From positions 1-32,339 of IMG/VR virus record IMGVR_UViG_3300037258_001209: 32,339 nt of DNA; one strand, given 5' to 3'. The notes beneath the pieces were generated by a model. That model did no database searches. It worked only from the letters and a program-made list of their open reading frames with translations, and was not told the DNA's origin. Made by a program: the position numbers and the translations under genes. Origin of the DNA: a virus. Of this stretch, positions 13,584-20,836 are shown piece after piece. Numbering within the stretch: position 1 is the stretch's first letter; every line of letters starts with the position of its first letter.

Positions 13584-14852
13584 ATGCGCTTTTATTGGCC
13601 GATCGCCAAGGTCGATGCCGAGGAACGGATGGTGTGGGGCTATGCCTCGACCGAAGCGATGGACGACCAGGGCGAAAGCGTGACGCGGGCGGCGCTCGCC
13701 GCCGCGCTCGACGACTACATGCGGTTCGCCAATATCCGCGAGATGCACCGGAACTCGGCGGTCGGCATCGCGACCGAGGCCCAGATCGACGATCGCGGCC
13801 TCTATCTCGCCGCCAAGATCGTCGATGACGACGCGTGGAAGAAGGTCGTCGCCGGCGTTTACAAGGGGTTTTCGATCGGCGGCCGGGTCACCGCCCGCGC
13901 CGCCGCCGACCGCCGCAAGATCACCGGCCTGCAATTGACCGAAATCTCGGTCGTCGACCGCCCGGCCAACCCCGAGGCGGTGTTCGACTGCTGGAAGCTG
14001 GCCGCCGCCGCGCCGCCCGGCCGCGACATCGCGGCGCCCGCCGCCGACCCGCACGACAACATCGACCACGCCGACCCCGGCTATCAGCCCGACGGCAGGC
14101 AGCGCTACCCGCTCGACAGCGTGCGCCACATCCGCGCCGCCTGGGCCTATATCCACCAGGCGCACAACGCGCGCGCCTACACGCCGGCGCAGCTGGCGCA
14201 GATCAAAGCGCGCATCGTCGCCGCCTGGCAGGCGCGGATCGACCCGCAGGGGCCGCCCGCCGCTGCCTCCGCAGCCGCGCCCGAGGGGGCGCGCAAGGGC
14301 CTCGTCGAGGTCGCCCGCCTGGCGCAGCTGATTGCCGAACTCGACTGGCTCTCCGATCGCATCGCCGCCGAGGCCGCGCTGGAAGGCGACGCGTCGCCGT
14401 TGCCGGCGCGGCTGCAGGCGATCATCGGCGAATTGTGCGATTTCATCGCGGCGATGGTCGCCGAGGAAACCGCCGAATTGACCGGCGGCGGCGACGCGCC
14501 CGTCGCGGCGGATGTCGCGATGCTGCGCCGCGCCGCCGCGCTGCGCAAATTCCGGCCGCCGGCCGGCAACGCGCCATTTTCGGATGGCCTCGCCAAGCTC
14601 GCCGATGCGATCCTGCCGCGGCTCGACGCGTTGCAGCAGCGGGTCGAACAGATCGCGGCGATGCCGCTGCCGCCGCAGGCCGCCGCCCGCGAAATCCCGG
14701 CGATCGCCAAGCGCGACGACGGGTTTGCGCCGGCGCCGGCGGGCGACATCGTCGCCGCCCTCGCCCGGATGACCGACGACGAACGCACCCTCACGCTGAT
14801 CAAGGCCGCCCACGCCGCCCCGCTCGCCGCCGGCCCCTGGCCGCGCCGCTGA
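13584..14852 (+). CDS. Prohead protease (XkdF/S78_2-like) with scaffold-like C-terminus
   Basis: This 422-aa protein lies directly before the capsid gene. The N-terminal about 140 residues look like the XkdF-type putative serine protease domain: V-W-G-Y-A-S-T-E-A-M-D-D-Q-G-E, then R-E-M-H-R-N-S-A-V-G (His candidate) and V-Y-K-G-F-S-I-G-G, L-T-E-I-S-V-V-D-R-P-A-N-P. A middle segment (about 165-215) with H-I-R-A-A-W-A-Y-I-H and Y-T-P-A-Q-L-A-Q-I-K is found in related phage proteins. The Ala-rich helical remainder could act as an internal scaffold, as in phages with fused protease/scaffold. The start at 13584 has GGAGAAA upstream. Expected role: maturation of the procapsid. Confidence 0.82.
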   Translation: MRFYWPIAKVDAEERMVWGYASTEAMDDQGESVTRAALAAALDDYMRFANIREMHRNSAVGIATEAQIDDRGLYLAAKIVDDDAWKKVVAGVYKGFSIGGRVTARAAADRRKITGLQLTEISVVDRPANPEAVFDCWKLAAAAPPGRDIAAPAADPHDNIDHADPGYQPDGRQRYPLDSVRHIRAAWAYIHQAHNARAYTPAQLAQIKARIVAAWQARIDPQGPPAAASAAAPEGARKGLVEVARLAQLIAELDWLSDRIAAEAALEGDASPLPARLQAIIGELCDFIAAMVAEETAELTGGGDAPVAADVAMLRRAAALRKFRPPAGNAPFSDGLAKLADAILPRLDALQQRVEQIAAMPLPPQAAAREIPAIAKRDDGFAPAPAGDIVAALARMTDDERTLTLIKAAHAAPLAAGPWPRR

Positions 14853-14946
14853 ACGAACATCAGGTAGCCCAAAGGACGCAAAGAATAACGCAAAGGACGC
14901 GAAGGCGGTTTACCGGGTGGCAGGCAGCCGCACGATCGCTCCAATC

Positions 14947-15029
14947 GTAGGATGGGTTGAGCGGAGCGATACCCATCGCCCGCGGTCCTCGGTTTAACGA
15001 TGGGTTTCGCTTCGCTCAACCCATCCTAC
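14947..15029. repeat. Long inverted repeat in the protease-capsid gap
   Basis: The arms, 14947-14978 and 14998-15029, are 32 bases each and pair at 30 of 32 positions, with a 19-base loop. They carry the motif GTAGGATGGGTTGAGCG, a type of dispersed palindrome I know from many proteobacterial genomes. A second, outer pair surrounds it: GCAAAGGACGCGA near 14890 and its complement near 15086. The 314-base gap 14853-15166 therefore holds nested palindromes, the terminator at 15119 and no supported gene. An open frame running from 14957 into the capsid gene merely translates this repeat. Confidence 0.85.
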
Positions 15030-15118
15030 TAAAGCTAAGGCCGAGCGCCGCGGACGTCGTTCCGGCGGCAGCCGGCAAAGCCGTCGCGTCCTTTGCGCTG
15101 AAGCGCCCTCTTTTTAAT

Positions 15119-15141
15119 ACCCGGCTCCGGCCGGGTTTTTT
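15119..15141 (+). terminator. Intrinsic terminator just upstream of the capsid gene
   Basis: A 7-bp stem (ACCCGGC / GCCGGGT) with a TCCG loop is followed directly by six T residues (15136-15141). It ends 25 bases before the capsid ATG, so it sits in the leader of the capsid message. It could end transcripts from upstream genes or act as an attenuator. Confidence 0.75.
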
Positions 15142-15166
15142 GTTGCCCGCACTGGAAGGAACCCGG

Positions 15167-16654
15167 ATGAACCCGACGCAGGACACGCTCGATCTGGTGA
15201 AGGGCGCGCTTGCCGCGCCCGACGACGGCATCGCCAAGGCGATCTCGACCTCGACCGGCCTCGTCGCCTACGATTTGCAGGCGCCGGCGAAAAACCTCTA
15301 CCCGTTCGTGACGCCGATCCGGAACGCCCTGCCGCGCATCGGCGGCGGCACCGGCACCGCCAGCAACTGGCGCCAGGTGACGGCGCTGGTCGGCTCCGGT
15401 TTCGATGCGATGGGATGGGTGCCGGAAGGCCAGCGCTCCGGCCAGATGTCGTACGCCACGGCGTCCAAATCGGCGGCCTATGTGACGCTCGGCGAGGAGG
15501 ACGCGGCGACCTACGAGGCGATCAGCGCCGGCCGCTTTTTCGAGGACATCCAGGCGCGCATGAGCTTCCGCCTGCTGCAGAAACTGATGCTGAAGGAGGA
15601 GATGGCGATCCTCGCCGGCAACGCCTCCCTGCAATTGGGCACGCCGGCGACACCGTCCCTGTCCGCCTCCGGAACCGGCGCGACATTGCCGGCGGCGACC
15701 TATTCCGTCATCGTCGTCGCGCTGACGCTGGAAGGCTACCAGAATTCCGCGCTCGCCACCGGCGTCGCGACGACCAAGACGATCACCGGCGCCGACGGCA
15801 AGACCTTTGTGCTGAATGGCGGCTCGTCGAACCAGAGCAGCAACGCGACGCAGGCGGTGACATTGGGCCAGACGCTCTCCGCCGGCGTCACCGCCCTTCA
15901 GGGCGCGGTCGCCTACGCCTGGTATGTCGGCACCGCCGGCAGCGAGAAGCTCGAAGCGATCACCACGATCAACTCGGCGGCGTTTGCGGCGCCGCTCGCC
16001 GGCACCGGCCAGGCCGCCACCGCGGTCACTGCCGACAATTCCGCCAATCCGAGCTATGCCTATGACGGCCTCTTGACCACCGCCCTGAAATCCGGCTCCA
16101 ACGCCTATGTCAAGACGCTGGCGACCGGCACCGCCGGCACCGGCACGCCGTTGACCGCCTCGGGCCGCGGCTCGGTCGACGAGATCGACGCGATGTTCGA
16201 ACAGATGTGGGCGAACTACCAATTGTCCCCGACCGTGCTCTACGTCAACGTGCAGGAACTGAAGAACATCACCGCCAAGGTATTGTCGAACGCGTCGGGC
16301 CCATTGCTGCGCTACGATGTCGGCGGCGACGGCAACCCCTACGATCTGGCGGCGGCGGGCGCGGTGTCGGTTTATTTCAACCCGTTCGCGCTGAACGGCG
16401 GCCTGCGCATCCCCATCCGCATCCACCCGCGGGTGCCGCCCGGCACGATCATCGGCTGGGCCGAAAACCTGCCGATCCAGTACCAGTCGAACGAGGTGCC
16501 GAACGTCGCCGAAGTGAAGACCCGCCAGGACTACTACCAGATCGACTGGCCGGTGGTGACGCGGCAGCGCCAGGTCGGGGTTTACGCCGAGGCGGTGCTG
16601 GCGGTCTACGCGCCGTTCGCGATGGGCGTCATCACCAACATCGCCAACGGCTGA
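15167..16654 (+). CDS. Major capsid protein with inserted Ig-like domain
   Basis: This 495-aa protein follows the protease, in the usual place for the major head protein. An N-terminal helical part (T-Q-D-T-L-D-L-V-K-G-A-L) is followed by HK97-like elements: W-V-P-E-G-Q, then S-A-A-Y-V-T-L-G-E-E-D-A-A-T-Y-E-A and a long helix ending L-M-L-K-E-E-M-A-I-L-A-G-N. Residues about 156-285 look like an inserted all-beta, Ig/FN3-like domain (A-A-T-Y-S-V-I-V-V-A-L-T; Y-A-W-Y-V-G-T-A-G-S). The coat fold then resumes, with L-S-P-T-V-L-Y-V-N-V-Q-E-L and a C-terminal strand region. The start at 15167 has GGAAGGA upstream. The inserted domain probably decorates the capsid surface. The capsid call rests on position and pattern. 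Confidence 0.82.
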   Translation: MNPTQDTLDLVKGALAAPDDGIAKAISTSTGLVAYDLQAPAKNLYPFVTPIRNALPRIGGGTGTASNWRQVTALVGSGFDAMGWVPEGQRSGQMSYATASKSAAYVTLGEEDAATYEAISAGRFFEDIQARMSFRLLQKLMLKEEMAILAGNASLQLGTPATPSLSASGTGATLPAATYSVIVVALTLEGYQNSALATGVATTKTITGADGKTFVLNGGSSNQSSNATQAVTLGQTLSAGVTALQGAVAYAWYVGTAGSEKLEAITTINSAAFAAPLAGTGQAATAVTADNSANPSYAYDGLLTTALKSGSNAYVKTLATGTAGTGTPLTASGRGSVDEIDAMFEQMWANYQLSPTVLYVNVQELKNITAKVLSNASGPLLRYDVGGDGNPYDLAAAGAVSVYFNPFALNGGLRIPIRIHPRVPPGTIIGWAENLPIQYQSNEVPNVAEVKTRQDYYQIDWPVVTRQRQVGVYAEAVLAVYAPFAMGVITNIANG

Positions 16655-16674
16655 TTTCACTCAATGGAACCGTC

Positions 16675-16726
16675 ACCCGCGGGCTTGACCCGCGGGTCTA
16701 TCGATGGCCGGGTCAAGCCCGGCCAT
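16675..16726. repeat. Twin hairpins that are reverse complements of each other
   Basis: Hairpin 1 (16675-16697) has perfect 9-base arms ACCCGCGGG/CCCGCGGGT around CTTGA. Hairpin 2 (16704-16726) has arms ATGGCCGGG/CCCGGCCAT around TCAAG. The cores GGGCTTGACCC and GGGTCAAGCCC are reverse complements, so the two hairpins can also pair with each other. They fill the gap between the capsid and connector genes and match a dispersed intergenic repeat type of alphaproteobacteria (from memory). Confidence 0.8.
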
Positions 16727-16751
16727 GACGAGCAGAGATGGAGCCCGCTGC

Positions 16752-17390
16752 ATGGCATTTGGCGATTTGACGACGCTCGACGACGTGAAGGCGTGGCTGC
16801 AGACCGGCCAGAACGCCTTTCCCGACACCGACGACGCATTGCTCGCGCGGCTGATCGGCGCGGCGAGCGGGTTCATCCAGACCTGGCTCGGCCGGCAGAT
16901 CGCGCCGGCGGATTGGCAGGAGGTGCGCGACGGCAGCGGCGGCCAGCGCCTCGCTTTCGCGAATGTCCCGGTAACGGCGGTGCTGTCGCTGACGATCGAC
17001 GGCCTTGTCATCCCGCCGGCGCCGACGGATGGCGGCTTCACTGCCGGTTATGTGTTCAGCCCGACCGAACTGGCGCTGCGCGGCTATGTCTTCACCCGCC
17101 GGGCGCAGAACGTCATCGTCGCCTACACCGCCGGCTACGCCGCGACGCCGCCCGATATTGCGCAGGCCTGCATTTCGCTGGTGTGTCAGCGCTACCGCGA
17201 GCGCACCCATATCGGCGAGGCGGCGCGCGCCCTCGGCGGCGTCGAGACCGTCACCTATGCGCAAGCCGACATGAGCGCCGATGTGAAGCTGCTGCTGGCG
17301 CAATACCGCGTGGTGACGCCGGTTTCCGGCTTTGTGCGGCAGCTGGCGGCGACGGCGATCGATCCGGCGCTTGCGGCGGCGGTCTTATGA
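16752..17390 (+). CDS. Head-tail connector protein (gp6-like adaptor)
   Basis: This 212-aa protein follows the capsid gene. The N-terminus L-T-T-L-D-D-V-K-A-W-L-Q and L-L-A-R-L-I-G-A-A-S-G-F-I-Q-T-W-L-G-R, then A-Y-T-A-G-Y-A-A-T-P-P-D-I-A-Q-A-C-I and Y-R-E-R-T-H-I-G are typical of the Phage_connect/gp6 family. Members of that family form a ring below the portal. The ATG at 16752 was preferred over in-frame upstream starts, because those would translate the hairpin repeat. Its stop overlaps the next ATG (ATGA). Confidence 0.85.
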   Translation: MAFGDLTTLDDVKAWLQTGQNAFPDTDDALLARLIGAASGFIQTWLGRQIAPADWQEVRDGSGGQRLAFANVPVTAVLSLTIDGLVIPPAPTDGGFTAGYVFSPTELALRGYVFTRRAQNVIVAYTAGYAATPPDIAQACISLVCQRYRERTHIGEAARALGGVETVTYAQADMSADVKLLLAQYRVVTPVSGFVRQLAATAIDPALAAAVL

Positions 17391-17821
17391 TCGCGCGCGA
17401 ACCGATCTATGCGGCGCTGTTCGCGCTCGCCGCCGGCGCCGGTAATTTCGTCACCGTCGAGCGCCGCTGGCGGCACTGGAGCGAGGTCACTCCCGCTGAG
17501 CAGCCGGCGTTGTTGATGCGCCAGAAGAGCGAGACGGCGGCGGTGAAGGCGCTCGGCGCGCCGCCGGCATGGACGCTGGCGGTCGAATTCTGCCTCTACG
17601 CCCATTCGAGCGACCCGTACGCCACGCCGGCGATGCTGCTCAACCCGCTGATCGACGCGGTCGAGGCGGCGCTGGCGCCGTCCGCCGCGACCGGCCTGCA
17701 GACCTTGGGCCTGCCGCAATTCGTGCAGCACGCGTGGATTGCCGGCCGCATCGCCACCGACGAAGGCGCCCTGCGCGACCAGGCCGTCGCGATCGTGCCG
17801 GTGGCGATTCTGTGCCTCTGA
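17387..17821 (+). CDS. Probable tail-completion/terminator protein
   Basis: This 144-aa protein is coupled to the connector by ATGA. The pattern I-Y-A-A-L-F-A-L, R-R-W-R-H-W-S-E-V, P-A-L-L-M-R-Q, then W-T-L-A-V-E-F-C-L-Y-A-H and N-P-L-I-D-A-V-E-A-A-L is shared by small proteins that lie between connector and tail-tube genes in siphophages. They usually cap the tail tube or join it to the head. The specific role is inferred from position and general pattern. Confidence 0.65.
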   Translation: MIAREPIYAALFALAAGAGNFVTVERRWRHWSEVTPAEQPALLMRQKSETAAVKALGAPPAWTLAVEFCLYAHSSDPYATPAMLLNPLIDAVEAALAPSAATGLQTLGLPQFVQHAWIAGRIATDEGALRDQAVAIVPVAILCL

Positions 17822-17867
17822 CATCCGCTGTCCCGGAAGCGGCGTTGAATTCCATAGGGAGACTGAC

Positions 17868-18632
17868 ATGCAACTCGCATTCGGCGCCGGCGCGCTGTGG
17901 GGCAACCGCACCGACCAGGCCGGATCCGGCATCGGCCCGGATCAGTTCGGCATCCTGCAGGATGTCGAGATCGACTGGGACTGGCAGGTGAAGGAGCTGT
18001 ACGGCCAATACCAATTCCCGCTCGACATCGCGCGCGGCCAGGGCAAGATCACCGGCAAGGCGAAATTCGCCCGCATCTTCGGCGCGATCTACGGCGATCT
18101 GTTCTTCGGCGAGACGCCGGCCGCGGGCCAGCTGACGGTCGCGGAAAACGAGGCGGCCACCGTGCCGGCAACCGGCCCCTATACGGTGACGGTGACGCAG
18201 GCGGCCAATTTTGTCGACGACCTGGGGGTGTGGTACGCCAGCGGAGCGAATGCCGGCGGCCGCTTCACTCGCGTGACGACCCCGGCCGCCGCCGGCCAGT
18301 ATTCGGTGAATCTGACGACCGGCATCTATACGCTGTCGGCCGGCGACGCGTCGGCCGCGCTGCTCGTCAGCTATCTCTACAACACCAGCTCCGGCAAGAA
18401 GCTGGTGCTGACCAACCAGCTGATGGGTTGCACCCCCACCTTCAAGGCGACGTTCTACACGACAAAGACGACGCAGGGCGTGCCGGCCGGCCTGGCGCTG
18501 GTGCTGAACGCCTGCACCGCGACGAAACTGGCACTGCCGACGCGGATCGACGATTTCGAGATCCAGGAATTCGATTTCGCCGCGTTCGCCGATCCTACCG
18601 GCGCAATCGGCACGCTGTCGGTCAACGAGTGA
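17868..18632 (+). CDS. Major tail tube protein
   Basis: This 254-aa protein lies between the tail-completion and chaperone genes, in the tail-tube slot. It starts M-Q-L-A-F-G-A-G-A-L-W-G and contains D-V-E-I-D-W-D-W-Q-V-K-E-L-Y-G-Q-Y-Q-F-P and G-K-I-T-G-K-A-K-F-A, patterns common in tail tube proteins of siphophages. A middle segment (about 85-165) of alternating beta pattern may be an additional surface domain. The start at 17868 follows AGGGAGA at about nine bases; longer in-frame readings overlap the previous gene. Confidence 0.8.
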   Translation: MQLAFGAGALWGNRTDQAGSGIGPDQFGILQDVEIDWDWQVKELYGQYQFPLDIARGQGKITGKAKFARIFGAIYGDLFFGETPAAGQLTVAENEAATVPATGPYTVTVTQAANFVDDLGVWYASGANAGGRFTRVTTPAAAGQYSVNLTTGIYTLSAGDASAALLVSYLYNTSSGKKLVLTNQLMGCTPTFKATFYTTKTTQGVPAGLALVLNACTATKLALPTRIDDFEIQEFDFAAFADPTGAIGTLSVNE

Positions 18633-18654
18633 CAATGCGGAGGAGAACCGCGAA

Positions 18655-19059
18655 ATGACCGACACGATCACCCTCGGCGGCCGCGGTTTCGAGCTGCGGC
18701 CATTGAAGCTCGGGCAGTTGCGTCATGTGCTCGATGCGCTCGACGAGATGAGCCGGCAGTCGGGCGGCGGGCTGATCGCCGCCGCCGCGAAGGTGGTCGC
18801 GGCGGGTCTTGCTCCCGCGCATCCCGGCCTCGCGGCCGAGGCGCTGCTGGACCTCGAAGCCGGCGTCGCGGAACTCAACGCCGCCGTCACCGCGGTGCTG
18901 CGCGTCGCCGGGCTGCGGCCCGTAACGGAGACCGACGTGGGGGAAGCCCTGTCGCCGGAGGGCCGGCCGCCGCCCAAAGCCCCCGCGAGCAGCTCGCCGC
19001 CCTTTACGGCGCCCTCGCCACCGGCTGCGGCTGGCGCCGGCGCGACATCGACGCGCTGA
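18655..19059 (+). CDS. Tail assembly chaperone, short form
   Basis: This 134-aa protein lies between tail tube and tape measure, in the position of lambda gpG. It begins I-T-L-G-G-R-G-F-E-L-R-P-L-K-L-G-Q-L-R, a pattern seen in tail assembly chaperones, and is helical to about residue 95. The last about 25 residues are low-complexity Pro/Ser/Ala, as expected where the real reading frame has moved to -1. Ribosome site: GGAGGA-like sequence before 18655. It would help tape-measure folding and tube assembly and not remain in the virion. Confidence 0.75.
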   Translation: MTDTITLGGRGFELRPLKLGQLRHVLDALDEMSRQSGGGLIAAAAKVVAAGLAPAHPGLAAEALLDLEAGVAELNAAVTAVLRVAGLRPVTETDVGEALSPEGRPPPKAPASSSPPFTAPSPPAAAGAGATSTR

Positions 19060-19346
19060 CCCTGGCCGAGGCGGCCGAAATCTTCCGCTATTGGGAGCAC
19101 AACCCCCCGGCATACCTGATGCTGCAGATCGTCGCGCGCCTTCTCGGCTGGCAGCCGCATCCCGACGGGTCCGACGCCGCGCCCCTCGCAGCGCTCGCCG
19201 CCGCGCCGCCGCCCGGTCTGACGATCGCGCGCGCCGGCAATCTCGGCCTGCCGCCGCCGCTGCTCGATGCCGCAGCGCTGCGCGCCCGCAACCGCACCCG
19301 CGCGCTCGCCATCGCCCGGCGCAATGCGCCGCGTTTGGACGGGTGA
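18942..19346 (+). CDS. -1 frame extension of the tail chaperone (gpGT-like)
   Basis: The -1 frame is open across the end of the chaperone gene and encodes a well-formed helical domain: E-Q-L-A-A-L-Y-G-A-L-A-T-G-C-G-W, D-I-D-A-L-T-L-A-E-A-A-E-I-F-R-Y-W and P-A-Y-L-M-L-Q-I-V-A-R-L-L-G-W. It has no ATG, GTG or TTG before the ATG at 19119, which lies inside the domain, so it is probably made by -1 frameshifting from the chaperone, as in lambda gpG/gpGT. Candidate slip sites are GGGGGAA (18939-18945) and GCCCAAA (18972-18978); neither is a perfect X-XXY-YYZ heptamer. The exact left boundary is therefore not fixed. Confidence 0.6.
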   Translation, partial: GSPVAGGPAAAQSPREQLAALYGALATGCGWRRRDIDALTLAEAAEIFRYWEHNPPAYLMLQIVARLLGWQPHPDGSDAAPLAALAAAPPPGLTIARAGNLGLPPPLLDAAALRARNRTRALAIARRNAPRLDG

Positions 19347-19410
19347 TGGACATTTTAAAGCGATAAGGTTCGCACGCGTTTGCTAACGGGGCCTTCATTC
19401 TATAGAGTTA

Positions 19411-19695
19411 CTAATGCCCGACGTTCGCGGGACCGCGGTTCCTTAGGCCAATGCCGATCGAATTACCGCCGAGGCCTGCACTCGCACCGCCAATCCGGCG
19501 GCGCGGCGTGAGGGTGACGACAAACATCGATCTCCCGGTGTACCGGCCCGGAAACGGCCGGGCATCACCCATGGAAATCGGCTCGACGGTGCCTTCGCCC
19601 GTATTTCTGATGCCAAAGAGGAATGAGCTCCCTGTGACGCCACCGGGTACGGTGCCGCCTATGGTAGGGGCTTCGGAGGTTCGGTCTGATGCCAC
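19411..19695 (-). CDS. Uncertain small protein downstream of the SDH proteinase gene
   Basis: This is an open frame of 94 residues from a GTG at 19695, overlapping the end of the proteinase gene by 37 bases on the same strand. Codon choice (many GGC, ACC, GTC, CGG) looks more like coding sequence than the overlapping plus-strand frame. The protein is Gly-rich with F-V-V-T-L-T-P-R-R-R. There is no clear ribosome site and no recognised family. It may be a second cargo gene or chance. Confidence 0.3.
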   Translation of the reverse strand: MASDRTSEAPTIGGTVPGGVTGSSFLFGIRNTGEGTVEPISMGDARPFPGRYTGRSMFVVTLTPRRRIGGASAGLGGNSIGIGLRNRGPANVGH

Positions 19696-20786
19696 TGCTG
19701 ATCCAATGGATGGGCATTAACCGAATGCTGACCCTGAGGATCGGCGATCAAAATATACCGTATCCTCTGATCTAGACGAGAGGAGAGGCGATGACTTTCG
19801 ATGATGCTCCAAATCACGCTCTCGTCTAAGCGCGCCAGCTCGGTAAATTGTCCAGGAATAAAGGCGTTTGGTTCGACGTTGCCGGCAAGTTTATTGATGG
19901 GGTCATAATTTTCTTTGAATTTCATCTCTGTTTCAAAATCAACATAGAGATCCCAAATTCCCGTCTCAACTTCTGCTGGAACATGCTCCAGCACTTTTAA
20001 TCCAAGTTCTTGACGGGCTTCGACGCGGTTTATCGGATGTCCGTGAAAATATAGTTTTGAAGCTAGTGCCTCGATAATCGAATCAAGCTTATGCCGTTCA
20101 TCCTCGGCGGTATGGAGGCTAAGAAGTTTTCGCGCAATCATACGTGACTGAGAGATAAATCTCTCAACGTTTCCCAGCGCAAGCGGATGGATTTTGTTTG
20201 CAAGAATCTCCATCGTTCTTACCAGCTCCTCTTCGTGATTTATACCGACCGTATCCTTGATAAAAGATACATAAGCCTTTACGTCTTCAACGCTAATGCC
20301 AATTCGTCGATTGCTTCCCGTCTCCACCGGATTGAATTCATTTGTTACCGTTGGATCGATCGGTCCCATCACCCCGAATTTATGCATAACAATTTCATCG
20401 GCGCCTAGAGCCATGAGAGTCGCTGCACTATAAGCCCGGAAGGGAATTAAGACGCTGAAACTCTTCGCGTACTCGCGAAATATGGGTACTAAACGCCAAG
20501 GCAAGACACTGTCACCGCCGTTGCTGACAAGGAATAGATCGAGTTTTTCAACCGGCTGCTGAGGTAGGCGTTGGAGGTGATCGATAAATTCCCGGATGGA
20601 GTCATCACCCATGAGGCCTACCGCACCCGGCCGTAACGATGTGAGGTAACATATCAATTTTGAGCCGCGGAGGGTTTCTATTTTGTCGATTAGCGCGCGG
20701 CGCGTTTCTAAACTCATGTCTGGAACCGGTCGGTTGCGTTTTGCTCGTTCCTGCGCCCATCGGAGACCTTCGTCAAGCGATTTCAC
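19659..20786 (-). CDS. SDH-type (ClpP-fold) serine proteinase, antisense cargo
   Basis: This 375-aa protein has the hallmarks of the serine dehydrogenase proteinase family (ClpP/crotonase fold). An oxyanion loop L-V-S-N-G-G-D-S-V (about 86-94) is followed by L-P-W-R-L-V-P-I-F-R-E-Y. The nucleophile motif F-R-A-Y-S-A-A-T-L-M-A-L-G-A (Ser 120) is followed by D-E-I-V-M-H-K-F-G-V-M-G-P-I-D-P. No transmembrane segment is obvious, whereas several relatives are membrane-anchored. The gene starts with GTG, is much less GC-rich than the tail genes and runs against them, between chaperone and tape measure. It is a moron: expressed separately and not needed for virions. A role in host fitness or in defence against other phages is possible, but nothing in the sequence proves it. 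Confidence 0.8.
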   Translation of the reverse strand: MKSLDEGLRWAQERAKRNRPVPDMSLETRRALIDKIETLRGSKLICYLTSLRPGAVGLMGDDSIREFIDHLQRLPQQPVEKLDLFLVSNGGDSVLPWRLVPIFREYAKSFSVLIPFRAYSAATLMALGADEIVMHKFGVMGPIDPTVTNEFNPVETGSNRRIGISVEDVKAYVSFIKDTVGINHEEELVRTMEILANKIHPLALGNVERFISQSRMIARKLLSLHTAEDERHKLDSIIEALASKLYFHGHPINRVEARQELGLKVLEHVPAEVETGIWDLYVDFETEMKFKENYDPINKLAGNVEPNAFIPGQFTELARLDESVIWSIIESHRLSSRLDQRIRYILIADPQGQHSVNAHPLDQQWHQTEPPKPLP

Positions 20787-20836
20787 GGAACACTCAGGGA
20801 ACTTAGGTCCCAGGGTCAGAACAATGCAGGCGACTC

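Noticed and set aside
14957-15166. A 70-residue N-terminal extension of the capsid protein from 14957
   Set aside because: It translates the palindromic repeat and terminator. The ATG at 15167 has a good ribosome site (GGAAGGA).
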